From NCBI RefSeq assembly GCF_040939455.1, contig NC_134119.1:8854501-8918500 (forward strand): a stretch of 64,000 bases of DNA. Reading direction: 5' to 3'. The notes under the pieces are model-generated. The model had not been told where the DNA came from, searched no databases, and saw nothing but the letters and a program-made list of their open reading frames with translations. Origin of the DNA: Microcebus murinus. Its lineage: Eukaryota > Chordata > Mammalia > Primates > Cheirogaleidae. Below, one piece after another: positions 44,885 through 56,332 of this stretch (position 1 is its first letter; the number at the start of each line of letters is the position of its first letter). A program made the position numbers and the translations under genes.

Positions 44885-45942
44885 TGATGGTTAGCTTTAT
44901 GTGTCAGCTTGGCTAGGGTACAGTTATTCAATCAAGCTAATCTAGGTGTTGCTGTGGAGGTACTTTGTAATGTGTTTATCACCTACAATCAGTTGACTTT
45001 AAGTAAAGGAGATGATTCTTGATAATGTGGGTGGGCCTCCTCCAATCAGTGGAAAGTCCCTAAGAAAAAAACTGAGGTTTCCCCGAAGAAGGAGAAATTC
45101 TGCCCAAGACCATAGCATGAGCTCCTGCTTGTGAGTTGCCAGCCTGCTGCCCTGGCTTAGATTTTGGACTTGCCAGCCTTCACAGTCAGGTGAGCCAATT
45201 CATTGAAAGAATGCTATATAGTCAATCTCCATTATTCATAGATTCCACATTTGCTAATTCTCTTACTCACTGAAAGTTATTTGCCACTCCAAAATCAATG
45301 CTCACAGAGCTTTTACAGTCATTTGTGAATATGTGCAGAGAGGCAAAAGTTATGCGATGCTCATATTCCTGGCTGAGGCTGAACAAGGCACCACTCTGCC
45401 GTTTTTCAGTTCTCACACTAAACAAAAGTCCTCTTTGTGGTCTATTCAGTGCTTTCTTTTTTTCTTTTTTATTTCTTCTTCTTTTTTTTTTTTTTTTACA
45501 TTTTTGTGCTCTTTGTTAGTGATTTTGCTGTTTAAAATGGCCCTCCAGAGTAGTGCTGAAGTGCTGTCTAGTGTTGTAAAGCACAAGAAAGCTCTGATGT
45601 GCCTTACAGGGAGAACAGATGTGTTAGATAAGCTGGTTCAGGCATGAGTAATAGAGCTGTTGGTTGTGAGTTCAATGTTAATGAAGCAGCAATATATACT
45701 AAAGAACATGTCTTTAAACAGAAACACATATACAACAAAGTCATGTATTGATCAGCTGGCGGAAAATGTTGTGACCAGAGGCTCATAGGAACCTAACTAT
45801 GTATTTCCCCTAGGAACAATGTCACTAATGCAGTGTTTGTGGAAACTTTATAGACCATACCTAGCATAAGTAATGAGAATCTGATAATATATATGTATAT
45901 AATGTACAGGTTCTGTTTCTCTAGAGAACCCTGACTAATATA
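44885..45942 (+). repeat. Ancient mammalian LTR-like repeat, split by a Tigger element
   Basis: First part 44885-45218: 'tgatggttagctttatgtgt', 'atgtgggtgggcctcctcca', 'ttttggacttgccagccttc'. Second part 45888-45942: 'aggttctgtttctctagaga', 'accctgactaatata'. Both belong to one well-known mammalian repeat whose exact name I do not recall. The Tigger in between is later. Confidence 0.65.
45219..45887 (+). mobile_element. Tigger/pogo DNA transposon, deleted, with transposase N-terminal remnant
   Basis: Inverted ends 'gtcaatctccattattcata' and 'agcataagtaatgagaatct'. The inner frame near 45533-45650 encodes 'SAEVLSSV' and 'LDKLVQA'-like remnants of the pogo/CENP-B type helix-turn-helix start of Tigger transposase, shifted and without the catalytic part. 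A poly-T run at 45481-45497 has expanded inside. Length about 670 bp, so an internally deleted copy. Confidence 0.8.
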
Positions 45943-45954
45943 CCAGCTCTCCAA

Positions 45955-46525
45955 GGGTGGGCTCTGTTAGGGTAGGTTGATCAGGAAACTGTTCAAAGGC
46001 TCCGAGTCTCTTCAGGATAAGGTCTGGGCTTGTTATCACAGACCTTGGAGATCTGCTGCGTGCTCAGCCTACAGGCCTGTGAAGCTTCATCTTTTCTCTG
46101 ACACAGCATCTGGCCTTTAGCCAAACTTGACTACGTGCAGTCCCTGAATGCACTGCCTCATTTTCCTCTTCCACGCCTCATACACCTGCTTTCTACCTCC
46201 GCACCATTACATCTCAGCCCACTGCTCCAGCCTCATTTCACAATCGTCTGCCCCTCATCTGCTCTGCACTAGCATCTCCTCACTCCCAGTCCTGGACCAG
46301 CATCCCTGGTTTCCTGCAGCCTTGCCCTTCTAAGGCATGTTTGCACATGTTGATTGCTTCCCCTGGAATGTTCTTTTATTCTCTCTTTATTGTTAAAACT
46401 TACACCTCTTCCGTAATCCAGGTCATCTTCCCTTTTCTCCTTCACTATGTTATGTTGCATTGCTTACCTCCCCTCCATAGCACTTGTCAGAATTGTAATC
46501 TATATCAGTTTCCGTTATTATTTAA
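45955..46525 (+). repeat. L2 LINE fragment
   Basis: 'cctcatacacctgctttcta', 'attgcttcccctggaatgtt', 'cacctcttccgtaatccagg', 'ccctccatagcacttgtcag' follow the sense L2 3' region. It probably continues at 47038-47135 beyond an inserted Charlie-like element. Confidence 0.65.
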
Positions 46526-46531
46526 TCAGTG

Positions 46532-47016
46532 CAGGGGTTCTTAATAATATTTTCCCATGGATCCCTATGGCAGTCTAGAAAAACCAGAATAATGTTCTCA
46601 AAGACATGCTATAAAACTACAGAGAAACTTGGATTTTCAATGTAATTGGTTATCAAAATATTTTTTTAATGTAGCATAGTAATAAATGTGGTTCTTTATT
46701 ACTACATTAAATAACAAGATCTAGTGGAAAATCTAATAACTACTGTAATTTTGAAGTAGTGATGAGTACAAATGATATTTTAAGACATCTTCAACAATTA
46801 TAATGGGATATAAAAATCTGGAATTTATATTGGTGAGCAAAGTCACAGATATTGCTAATTCTACTGGATTTGTTGCCTAAATTCATAATGGAAGAAAATG
46901 CTAAACCTTAGGTAAAGGTTTCTGGAAACAAAGATGCCATTTGGTTTTTATCCAAATTCACAGATTCCTGTCTCCTTGCTGAAGTCCATATATGTGCTCT
47001 AGGTTAGGGATTCCAG
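46532..47016 (+). repeat. Charlie-like hAT DNA transposon, non-autonomous
   Basis: Begins 'caggggttcttaataatatt' and ends near 'ctaggttagggattccag'. Internal words 'aaataacaagatctagtgga', 'ttttgaagtagtgatgagta' and 'gcaaagtcacagatattgct' are of a Charlie-type element. About 485 bp, inside an L2 copy. Confidence 0.65.
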
Positions 47017-47037
47017 ATTTATGTTCGAATTTCCCAG

Positions 47038-47135
47038 TCTACCATAAGCTCTGAAGGGACAGAGCCATGTGTGATTTTGCTTATTGTATTCCCAATACGT
47101 AGGACATAGTGAATACTCAAGAAATAGCTGTTGAA
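47038..47135 (+). repeat. L2 LINE 3' end, continuation
   Basis: 'aagctctgaagggacagagc', 'tattcccaatacgtaggaca', 'gaatactcaagaaatagctg' are the sense L2 3' end. Confidence 0.7.
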
Positions 47136-48080
47136 GGACACAACGGAAGAAATAAAGGGACTCCACTGTCTGCTTGGCTAAGTGGGTTTTTACCCACTTG
47201 CTTTAAAACTTCAAAACTCAGGCAAGTTTTTATCTCCCTCAGACAGTCTTCCAGGCTCATCTTCTGTAAACCCATTGAGTTGGTTCTCCCTCCCGTGAAC
47301 ACTCATCAGGAAATGCTTCCTTCTGAAATAGCGCTTCCTGAAACTGTCCGTGTAATCAGTCTTCTCACTCATGCATTTTTGATTGGAGAGCTTTTGAAGG
47401 GCAAGGGATATGCCATAGTTCTCTCTCTGTACCAGTGTTTGTTAACACAAGGAGCAGGGCACAGTCTTGTACTCTATGGATTTTTTTTTTAATTGAATCA
47501 AATTTTATTGTCTCCTTTTTTTCCATGGAGGTGCTATCTCTGCTGTTACTCTCATGTCACATGGGGCCCCTGGCTCCTCTTTGACCTGTTCCCTTTGCCT
47601 TTCGTTCTCTCCCAATCCCTTCTCAGTGGGTCCATGGGTCGCTGTTCATGCAATCGCCCATTCATGGATTGGCTCTAAAACAAACCCTATGAGCATGAAC
47701 AATGACATGCACATCACAAATCCTAAAATGTACCCTCTTTTCGTCAGTCACTGAGAAACTAGGGACACACATGGTCTTTGGAATGTGAACAATTTTTAAA
47801 AGCATCCAACAGGCAGCCTATCCACTTGCATTTATCTCATCCAGGAAGAGGGAGCACAGACTCAGCAGTCCCCAGAGGGTCTCAGCCAGGTGCCTAAATC
47901 AGAACCACCCAGGGAACTTTGACCTACTGCTCTCCTTGTCTGTTGAATGGCCAGAGGGTTGGACAATGGCTGATTGTGACTTATATTTGTTCTGTTTGTC
48001 CATGGATTTGTTTGGCAAGTACCTTGTTGGAGGGAGTAGTGGGAGGAAGAAGGAAGTTCTTTGGAATACACATGGAATTA
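47136..48080. other. Unassigned non-coding sequence
   Basis: No gene seen; the 127-codon plus frame at 47109-47492 begins inside the L2 end and has no family resemblance. 47870-47930 ('cctaaatcagaaccacccag') may be a MER5-like fragment. Confidence 0.35.
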
Positions 48081-48084
48081 AAGC

Positions 48085-48960
48085 AGTTGCTTTGGATGAA
48101 GGGCTGCTTATGTACCAAGTGTTTCCCACTTGAAAACCACTCTTGGCCCAATTGTTATCACATCTGCGTATTAATTAGATAATTGTTTACTTACTATTTT
48201 CTTTTTAAAACAGCTTGCTCAATTCACTTCACAGAAATCACACATGTTAAAAAATATTCTCTAATATACATTAAAATAAGAGTTTCCATGCACTACACCA
48301 GAGCTTTTTGTGTACTATCAATGCAAGTTTTGGGTCTATGAGTCACTCTACCCATGTTCCCGATTCTTTTAGCTCCGTCTGCTAGTAAAGTAGTGTATTA
48401 ATATATTTTAAAATTACCACGAAATGTTTTATTTGTATCCTACAAAATAGGGTTTTATTTTGTTCGTATTAAACATTTTATAGGTGGCATCACATCATTC
48501 ATATCCGTTTGTCCAACTTGCTTTGGGTGCTCAACTTTATGTCTTGGAGATTTAGCCTTATTGATAAATTCAAACCTTGTCCACACACTCTGACTGCAAT
48601 ATGAATACACCACCATTTGTTTATCCATTTCCCCGTGGATGGGCATCTAGGTATTTCTAGTCTCCCGATATTATAAACTGAGCACATTCATTTTCACCCG
48701 GGTCTCCTTGGCTATATTTATGAGAATTTCTCTAATGAATATACCCTAGAGTGGAACTTCTGGGTCATGGAGTGAGCATCTGCATCCTGAATGGCACCAG
48801 ACTTAGCCCTGACACGTTTGTGCCATTTACACTCCTAGTAGCGAAATAGGAAAGTTCCACATCCCTCGACAATATTTGATATTGTCAGACTTTTACATTT
48901 TGTTAATTTTAGGGGTGTGAAATGGTGGACCATGGTAGACTTAAGTTGCATATCTTTGAT
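48085..48960 (-). repeat. Old L1 (L1M-type) 3' region, antisense
   Basis: 'tttgtttatccatttccccg', 'gatgggcatctaggtatttc', 'agagtggaacttctgggtca', 'atttacactcctagtagcga' follow antisense old-L1 order. Confidence 0.7.
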
Positions 48961-50900
48961 TTGTACCCTCTGTGGATTGTAGCTCCCCTTAAGTGCTTTT
49001 GATGTGTTAAGGGCATTGTCATGATCAATCTGTCCATTGTAAGACTGCCGTGTATTTTACTCCACCACAGGACTAGACTTCGAACCTTCTGAAGCCTGCA
49101 CTTAACCACCCCGTATCACAGCCGCTCCCCTCTGTCTGTATTCACATGCAGACAGCCACGTATTGCTAAAGACTGAGGCTCAGTATACGCAGCCATCAGT
49201 TGTGACTTAGCACTTTCTCTCATTACCCTGTCTCCCTAGCTCCTCTTACCCCAGTGCCTAGCACAGGCTTGTATGCACAGCAGATTTGTAGTATGTGGTT
49301 TTTGGTAACAAGAGCAATAACGGTGACAATAAAACCCTATTGAGTTACACATGGATTGTAAGCTTATGCGGCTAAAACTCTCTCTCTCTTTATGAAATTA
49401 AGCCCCTCACAGGTTGGAATCTTGTGAATGCAGTCATTCCACATTCTCCTGGGGTCGGCCTTGCAAACTGGGACTTTCTCTCTCTCCTCTCCTCCCTTCC
49501 CCAGCTGATGGAACTCCAGTTTTCTGTTGTTGTGTTATTTTTTTGCACTTCTTTTTTTAAACCTTCGGTGATAACGGAGCTTTGGCTATGGCTGGTGAGA
49601 GGACAGGAGAAGTGATTTCAGATTGTTTCTGATAGAGTCAAGGCAGTGACCAGATAGAGTTCCATGGAGGTGGCTGATTTTGTCAACAGCATTGACTCAT
49701 TGTTATTTTAAACTGGACACATCTGCTGTGGGACCTGGCAAGGGGGCTGTCTCTTTATCATTCAGAAATACCCATAAGACTGTCTCGCACAGAGAGAGCT
49801 GGACTTGATTTAGGGCAGCGTCCCAGGTGCCTGAATGAGGTCTAGAGAATCAGACTTTCCATAATACAGCCCGGATTAGTCATCCGGTGAGCAGGTGAGT
49901 ATTTGCTTTTGCAATTGTGCCTCACTAAATAATCTCGATAGATACAAAAACAGTGAATTCAGCTGCTTGTGAATAGTATGGATATTTGAGCTTTTGTGCA
50001 GTACCGATCCCCAGCAATATTTTTTTGTATTAAATACTATGAATCCACTTCACCTGTCAGCACTATTCAAAACACGAAATGCTACATGAATAGAAAGGAT
50101 GTTCTGGGATCTTTCAGATGATTACTGTTGCTAGGAAAACCACTTCCTGATATCTTTGTGCTTGCTGTATGTGTCTCTCTTTGTGTACAGCTTACAGTGA
50201 CAAGCAAATTCATAGCATGGGATTGGGGAGGAATTGGGAAAGTTTAGAAATGTTTAAAGCACACTGCTTAAAGTTAAAAAAGGGGATGTCATCTAAAATA
50301 ATAGTTAAGAGTTCTGCCTGCTTTCATGTGGAGGATTACAGCTATCAGAGGAGAGCAGTGGGGCTGCATTTGTGTTGTGGTGGAGCAGACTTCAGGGCCA
50401 TTCCAGCCATCATTTTCTGGAACCTCAGAACTGGGTTATGCTTTTCTGGTGCCTGAGGAAATGACCGTCTTTTGCTCCTTGTGAATATTATGCCAATTAT
50501 TGTTTCTATAGTGTCAGCTCCGCTTAAAGTTGCATTTCTGCAAGACTGATGGGAGGGGACGGCGTGAACTCTCTTGGGGACCTAGCTGGGAATGAAACCG
50601 GAGCCAGGTGAGAGAGGCCCATTCACTGGCTCAGGCTGAAGCATTCTTCCCAATTGTGTGCCAGAGGACAGAGGTGAGACAAGCATCTCTCATCCTGGAA
50701 ACATCCTGGGAAAATCAAAAGGCAGTGTGGCCTCAGCACCAGTGCCTGGCACAAAGGCCTCCCCAACACGGTGTGAGATGAATGCTTAGGTGACAGTCGG
50801 AGCGTCACGCCACGCTCAGCGCTGAGCAGGGGCCCACATGTCATCTCAGTAGAACTTCCTCAACTGTAGCTGCTGAGGGACCTGGGAAACCAGGTACGCC
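48961..50900. other. Mostly repeat-free tract, candidate conserved non-coding DNA
   Basis: A short L2-like piece is at about 49230-49300 ('ccccagtgcctagcacaggc'). The rest, notably 49600-49760 ('tttgtcaacagcattgactc', an AP-1-like tgactca) and 50450-50560, is unique and conserved-looking. No gene seen. Confidence 0.35.
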
Positions 50901-50904
50901 ACAT

Positions 50905-51045
50905 CTCTGGGCCTTTCTGTCCTCATCTGTAAGATGGGGCTAGAGTGTTTATCTACTTAAATGAGGCTTATGTAACGCTTAACAGTGTTATGCCTACGAA
51001 TAACTAATTACAGCACCTGGCACATCCTAAAGGTTTCAATAAATA
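50905..51045 (+). repeat. MIR SINE 3' half
   Basis: 'tctgtcctcatctgtaagat', 'aatgaggcttatgtaacgct', 'cagcacctggcacatcctaa' in MIR order. Confidence 0.75.
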
Positions 51046-51254
51046 TTACTTTAAAGACTCAGGAAAGGAATGGGCTGCTCTAACATCTAGATTCATATCA
51101 TCCTCACTTTTTCTCACGTCGTGTGGCTCACCAGTTCTTCCAGTATTATTATGGTCTAGATGCTGATTTACTGGTGTTTTCTTGAAATAGGTCAAACAAA
51201 TAATCTTGCTGGCATAGGTTACTGTTTTTATCTTAACCAATAATGTAATTATGA

Positions 51255-51500
51255 TAATAATAAAGACAATGATATAACTAGCACTTCTTAATCATTTGAC
51301 ATTAACCAAGCTACTTTCAGATTCCTCCTCTCATTTAGAGCCACCTCTCTGACATTGTGACCAAACAAGAGTAGAGAGGAGGAAACTGAGACTCAAATAA
51401 ATGTGAATGACTTGCCCAAAGCCCCCAGTGAAAACAGGACAGAAGACACACCTGCCCCTAGTTCTCTGGCTTTTGGTCTTGTACTTGTTTCACTATGCAA
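51255..51500 (-). repeat. MIR SINE (antisense)
   Basis: 'taactagcacttcttaatca', 'gaggaggaaactgagactca', 'gaatgacttgcccaaagccc' in antisense MIR order. Confidence 0.65.
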
Positions 51501-52850
51501 TGCCACTTGAGAGGTTTCAAATTGGGAAGTGAGAACATAAGAATGGTCAAAAGTTATTTCAATCATCAAGACCTTGTTCTTGTCTGAGATTCTATCCTGA
51601 GTCTGTGACTAAAATTAATTTCCTATCTTGAAACCAGGAAAGATTTGGGATAAACCGTGTCTGAAATTACAGCAGGAAACTGAACTATTAGCAAGCGCCT
51701 TCAAATCAGGGACATTTTTGCCGACATTTAAACCCCTAAAGAATGTGGAACACTCTTTTCAGGGCCATTGGACACAGGGAGAGATTGTGACCTCATGTGG
51801 ACTATATGATTTTAGGATACAAAAAAAATGAACTTTTATAAATGTTACTCCTCTGTCAGCCCCACCACCAAGCCTGGTACTTCCCTCTTTAAGGAACTGA
51901 GAGCTAGTACCTTTTATCTGGGAAGGGCAAACCCATCAAACTGCCATCTGCCCTTAGGACCAGATCTTGAGTTACTTTGTTGGATTAGCGTGGTCTCCAC
52001 CACAACCCCATTCAAATGGAGCACAGGGCTGTTGCATTTGAGGCTGCAAAGGACAAAGACCTGTGGAGCCTGGGCTGCAGGTGTGTGGTATCATTGGAAG
52101 AAAAACAGAAAACAAAAGGAGAGATGAAGGATTCCTGGAGATAAGCTCCTCCCTATTTTGCCTCGGGCAAGAGTTGACCCTATTCTCCTTGGATCTGAAA
52201 TAATGGGGGATGAAGCACTTTGAGAATAGCCACGGATGGCATGCGTGAGATGTCCCTACTTTGTCAGTGCCACATTTGGAGTATTTGCCTGACGATTGCT
52301 GGGAAAATCGAGACAAATATATTCCAAGCCTCTGTCCACTCCTCACATACACAGATGTGCAACTCATGTCCTCTCATGCACAGACTCTGCCCCTTGCTGC
52401 TGCCACCCTGGCGCTGAAGACGAACTCCGCATGGAGCTTGATGGATGTGTCTGTTTGGGGCTGGGGGGGGTATACAGAGACAGCGGCGGCCCCTGGGCAG
52501 GGTGGGGCTGTGATGGGTGGCATCCAGTTTATCTCTAGGCTTCTGGTGAGCCAGGCTGTCTGGGGGAGGCACCCCCCTGCCCCCCCCACCCCCCTGCAAA
52601 GTTAATCAGCAATAAAGAGAACAAGGAGTCCCATCACATTAGGACAATTGCTCCTTTGTATCTACAACTCACAGTTCTTGAGTGCCTCCTATATGCCAGG
52701 CACTATGCTAGGCATTTTCTATATATTATCTCGTTTGGAAATTGATTTTTTTCACAAAATTCTGACATTAGGATTTAAATGTTTTAAGCAAGGCTTCATG
52801 GTTTATCTTTACTGTAGACAATTTTTAAATACTATAATAAAATTAATAAA
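51501..52850. other. Mostly unique; short antisense MIR at about 52665-52735
   Basis: A cluster of overlapping 65-131 codon frames on both strands at 51.8-52.6 kb shows no common protein-like signal. 52665-52735 ('gagtgcctcctatatgccag') is an antisense MIR/L2 piece. Poly-C and poly-G runs are at 52466-52472 and 52571-52594. Confidence 0.4.
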
Positions 52851-52854
52851 ATGC

Positions 52855-53410
52855 AACCTTGTAATTCTATTCCCAATAATTTTTCCTAGCGGAATAATCA
52901 AAGAATTGTAAAAGGATCTATGTACAGGATGAATATTGCAGCAAAGTTTGTAATATAGAAAAAAAAAAAACCCTATATGGTCATCAGTTGGGGCTGTGTG
53001 TATATCTGTATGTATTAAATATATGTGTATGTGAAGGTGTATGTGTGTGTATATGTTAATATGTATGTATACATGTTTTAACCTATGCATATATGCCCAC
53101 ATATGCACACATATATGCATACACATGCACACTTGCCTTTGTATAAAGGCATATGTATATATATATTACGTAGGAAGTATATTTAAGATATTCAAGGTAT
53201 AAGTGAAAAGAGCAGTTTTATTAAAATGTCATTTCCATATCCTTACTGTACACATTCATTAAAAAGCTGAGAAGGCTATATGTGAGCCACTCACAGTTAT
53301 TTTTTTCCAGATGGGGTAGGGAGGGGAATTTATGGGTGAAGATGTTATTTTTCTACTCCATACACTTCTGTATATTTTTAAAAATAATAAGCATGTATTG
53401 ATTTTGTAAT
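52855..53410 (+). repeat. Old L1 (L1M-type) tail with TATG microsatellite
   Basis: 'ggatctatgtacaggatgaa', 'tatggtcatcagttggggct' and later 'gggaggggaatttatgggtg', 'ctgtatatttttaaaaataa' are old-L1 3' words. At 52999-53166 a long degenerate TATG/TACA alternating tract has expanded inside it. Confidence 0.6.
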
Positions 53411-53985
53411 CAGCTCCCTCAGTAAAGCTATTTACACTTGGGGAAAGGGGATAAAAAGGCATACTATCCACAAGTTGTGCTGCGGTGATATATCAGCCAT
53501 TTAATTACCACCAATAGTGATGAAATTAGCCAGTTTCACAGGTATTGACACTTCTGATCCTTGGCTCATTTTATTTTCTTCATTTGCCTGATTAACTATG
53601 TTCGTTCAGGACATTTAGCACATCAAAACGGTTATTAAAATATAAAAGGAGTCTTGGAAATAAAAGAGCAAGTAACTCAGGTAAAATTAAGTACTTTGTG
53701 AGGTCAATATATTCATTTTTTCAGGCTAATAGTCTCTAAAGAAGGCAACAGCCCTTGGGTAAGTACATAATCCATATGACGAAAACAGGTACCAACAAAG
53801 ACCCTCTTCCAAATAGAGATGTGCAGGGTACTGTTACTCTTCCTGCAGTTTTTTCTTCCTTTCAACATCCAAATACCTGAATGGGCATGAGGGACCAGAG
53901 AGCCTCAGAAATGCTTGTATGAATATTCTGTGCAAAGCTCTCAGCGAGCTAGCAAGGCAGAGTGGGAATATGTGGATTAGGGGGA
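53411..53985. other. Repeat-free candidate conserved element
   Basis: No gene or repeat. 53490-53690 ('agccatttaattaccaccaa', 'tgcctgattaactatgttcg') is AT-rich with homeobox-like words. Confidence 0.35.
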
Positions 53986-53987
53986 TT

Positions 53988-54113
53988 AGTGCTGGAATCA
54001 ACCCCAAATCCACCAAATACCAGTTTTAAAACATAGGGCAAGTGCCTTACTCTCTCCATACCTTGGTTTCCTTATCTTTAAGATGGGAACAGTACTTCTC
54101 ATTCTAGCAACTA
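53988..54113 (+). repeat. MIR SINE fragment, cut by the mariner-type element
   Basis: 'gggcaagtgccttactctct', 'ttggtttccttatctttaag' and 'atgggaacagtacttctcat' are MIR words; the match stops where the TIR element begins. Confidence 0.65.
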
Positions 54114-54513
54114 CCATGTTTCCCTGAAAATAAGACAGAGTCTTATATTTATTTTTCCTCAAGAAGACACCCTAGGGCTTATTTTCAGGGGATGTGTTAT
54201 TTTCCCCTCAAAGCCTCAGCTTGCAGCACGCACAGGATGGCCGGGACCTGACAGGGGGAGCTGACCTTGTTGGTGGGGCTGCCCGCACCTTTCCGGTCAC
54301 CTCTGGGATAGTAGCTGTCACGATGGGGCAGATGAGAAGGGCTGCTCATCTTCTTTACTGCTCCGCGACGAAATGCATGGGTTGTGCAGATGCGCTGCGT
54401 AGCCACTCCCATCATTAGATCATATTTTCGGGGTAGGGCTTATATTGTGTAAATGCGTAGAAATCCTGCTAGGGCTTATTTTATGGGTAGGTCTTATTTT
54501 CGGAGAAACATGG
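54114..54513. mobile_element. 400-bp Tc1/mariner-type non-autonomous element with TA target site
   Basis: Terminal inverted repeats are nearly perfect: left 'ccatgtttccctgaaaataa', right the complement of 'ccatgtttctccgaaaataa'. A second set of inner 'gggcttattttc' motifs lies inside each end. TA dinucleotides at 54112-54113 and 54514-54515 fit a TA target duplication. The middle is GC-richer, with no transposase. It interrupts a MIR copy, so it is the younger. The two frames inside are accidental. Confidence 0.85.
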
Positions 54514-54559
54514 TATGACCTGTGTCATGTTTCACACAATAGTCAATGAATAGCATTTA

Positions 54560-54705
54560 ACAACTTGGCTGGATTCATCAGTTCAATAAACATGTTTGAG
54601 TAGTTATGTTGTACCATGGACTCTATTAGACTCAGGGGGATGAAACAGTAATAAAAATTCACCTCTGGCCTGAAGACATTACAATGTAGAAAGTAGTTAT
54701 TTATT
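54560..54705 (-). repeat. L2 LINE fragment (antisense)
   Basis: 'ttcaataaacatgtttgagt', 'tgttgtaccatggactctat', 'gatgaaacagtaataaaaat' in antisense L2 order. Confidence 0.6.
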
Positions 54706-54899
54706 AATATTTTCTTTATTTATAGGTTTTTTTTTATTTTCTGAGACATTCCACCACACCACAATCAAGTCATAAGACTTGTTGCCAATAATGTTTTGAT
54801 GCTACTAAAATACTAATGTTTGCACATGGCTTTCCATTTTTGTAAATTTGAGGGGTTTAAAGATCATGCCTAAGACACTCTCACCTTGCCTTTATCACT

Positions 54900-54962
54900 C
54901 TCTCTTTCTCTTTCTTTTAGCTTTATTGAGATAAAATTATATAGCATACAATTATCCTGATA
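54900..54962. repeat. Short old-L1-like fragment
   Basis: 'tagctttattgagataaaat' and 'tagcatacaatta' are a common piece of old L1/HAL1 sequence. Confidence 0.4.
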
Positions 54963-54999
54963 TTCTTCCTTCAGTGGCAGAAAAAGGTAAGGAGTTTGA

Positions 55000-56330
55000 G
55001 TTAGGGAAATGATAAAGAACCCAATGCCTCCCATACCTGTGCTGAATCCTTACTTGTTAAAAAGCACTTTTATAAATACCATGTTGAACATAGCCTTCTT
55101 TACCCAGCTGCAAATTATCTTTTTTGTGGTTTTGGGGGAGGATGGGTCTCAAAATCAGAGTGTGTCATTGCAAATGTGCATAATCCATCAGCAGTGTTGG
55201 GTTAAGAGACAAGATGGTGCAACCCACATTATCTCATGGAGTGCCGTGGAATATGCTCCTCCTCTCTGGGAGCCTTCAGACAGCGTGGAGGGAGAGGAAT
55301 ACAAGGCCCTGATTTCTTTGGTGGATAAGCAAATTAACTGCCATTATCTACCACAAACACAAACCGGATGGGAGGGAGGCCGAGCTCCTTCCCTTAGATT
55401 GGACTGCCATGGTTGGTGGATGGCAAAGGGCTGCAGTTGCTTTTCTCCTTTGCTTAGGGAGGACTTCCTGGCAGAGGAGGGGCCTCGGGAGCACTGTGAC
55501 CAACGAAAGGGGAAGAGTTCACCAATCCCAGGTCATCGGGAATTCCAGGCCCCAGAGGGAGGAGGCCTTTGGCTTGCCTGCTCTCTCGTGCCTTGTAACA
55601 GAGAAACACACTTAGCGATGACAGCTGATAGAGCAACATCCTCTCTCCATTCCTTGAACCATTTCAGTCAAGCCACGGAGGATGCAGAAACATAAACACA
55701 CGTGCAGCTCTCTTTGTCTCTTTGCTACTTTATCTTTCTGCCATTCCTGTAAGAGTGACTCACGGTGGACAATTACTCTCTGTCTCAGATCTGTCCGAGG
55801 GAGTGAGCCAGTGCAAGGAAGATTAAAATGCAGAAAGAGGAGGACAACAATTAAATCAAAGAGCTGGGGCTCCTTCGGGCACCTGGTGGTGGGTGTGTGC
55901 AGGTGGCCACATGCCAGTGCTCTGGGGCCGATGGAGCCACATGTTATCGCTAGGAGTGTGACCCCCTCCTTAACAACCAGTCGCTCAGCCTCACAAACAG
56001 ATTTCCTGGCTGGGGTGAAAGTTACCAACATGAGCCTGATGCACAGGAGTAAAGCCAGTGGTTTCATTCATTCAGGCGCCCGAGCATTCTCAGAAGGAAA
56101 TAGGTCCCCATTTTAAGGCACTAGGGAAGATTCAGGAACCAAGTGTGAAAGAAACGTTATTTCTCAATAACAAATTAATTTTTATAGCAAGCTTTTATGC
56201 TGCTGGCTGGAAGAAACAATCTCAGTCAATTCATGGTCCCTCAGTTGATTTATAATTGTGTGTCTAAGCTCTGGAACATTCCCAGAGCCAAGGCACGGGG
56301 ATGGGGAAATCTCGTGTGGACCTGTGCAGG
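55000..56330. other. Repeat-free block with dense overlapping ORFs, probably non-coding
   Basis: The longest open frame in the window (55009-55695, 228 codons, ATG start) overlaps a 151-codon minus frame (55612-56067) and a 144-codon plus frame (55682-56116). None resembles a known family, and none shows a clear splice or promoter context. Openness on both strands at once argues for base composition rather than coding. It may be a conserved non-coding block. Confidence 0.35.
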
Positions 56331-56332
56331 CC

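Noticed and set aside
45298..45647. Frames of 73 and 104 codons that could suggest a small gene
   Set aside because: They are a decayed Tigger transposase start plus a poly-T expansion.
54194..54418. Paired frames on both strands
   Set aside because: Internal to the mariner-type element; not transposase-like.
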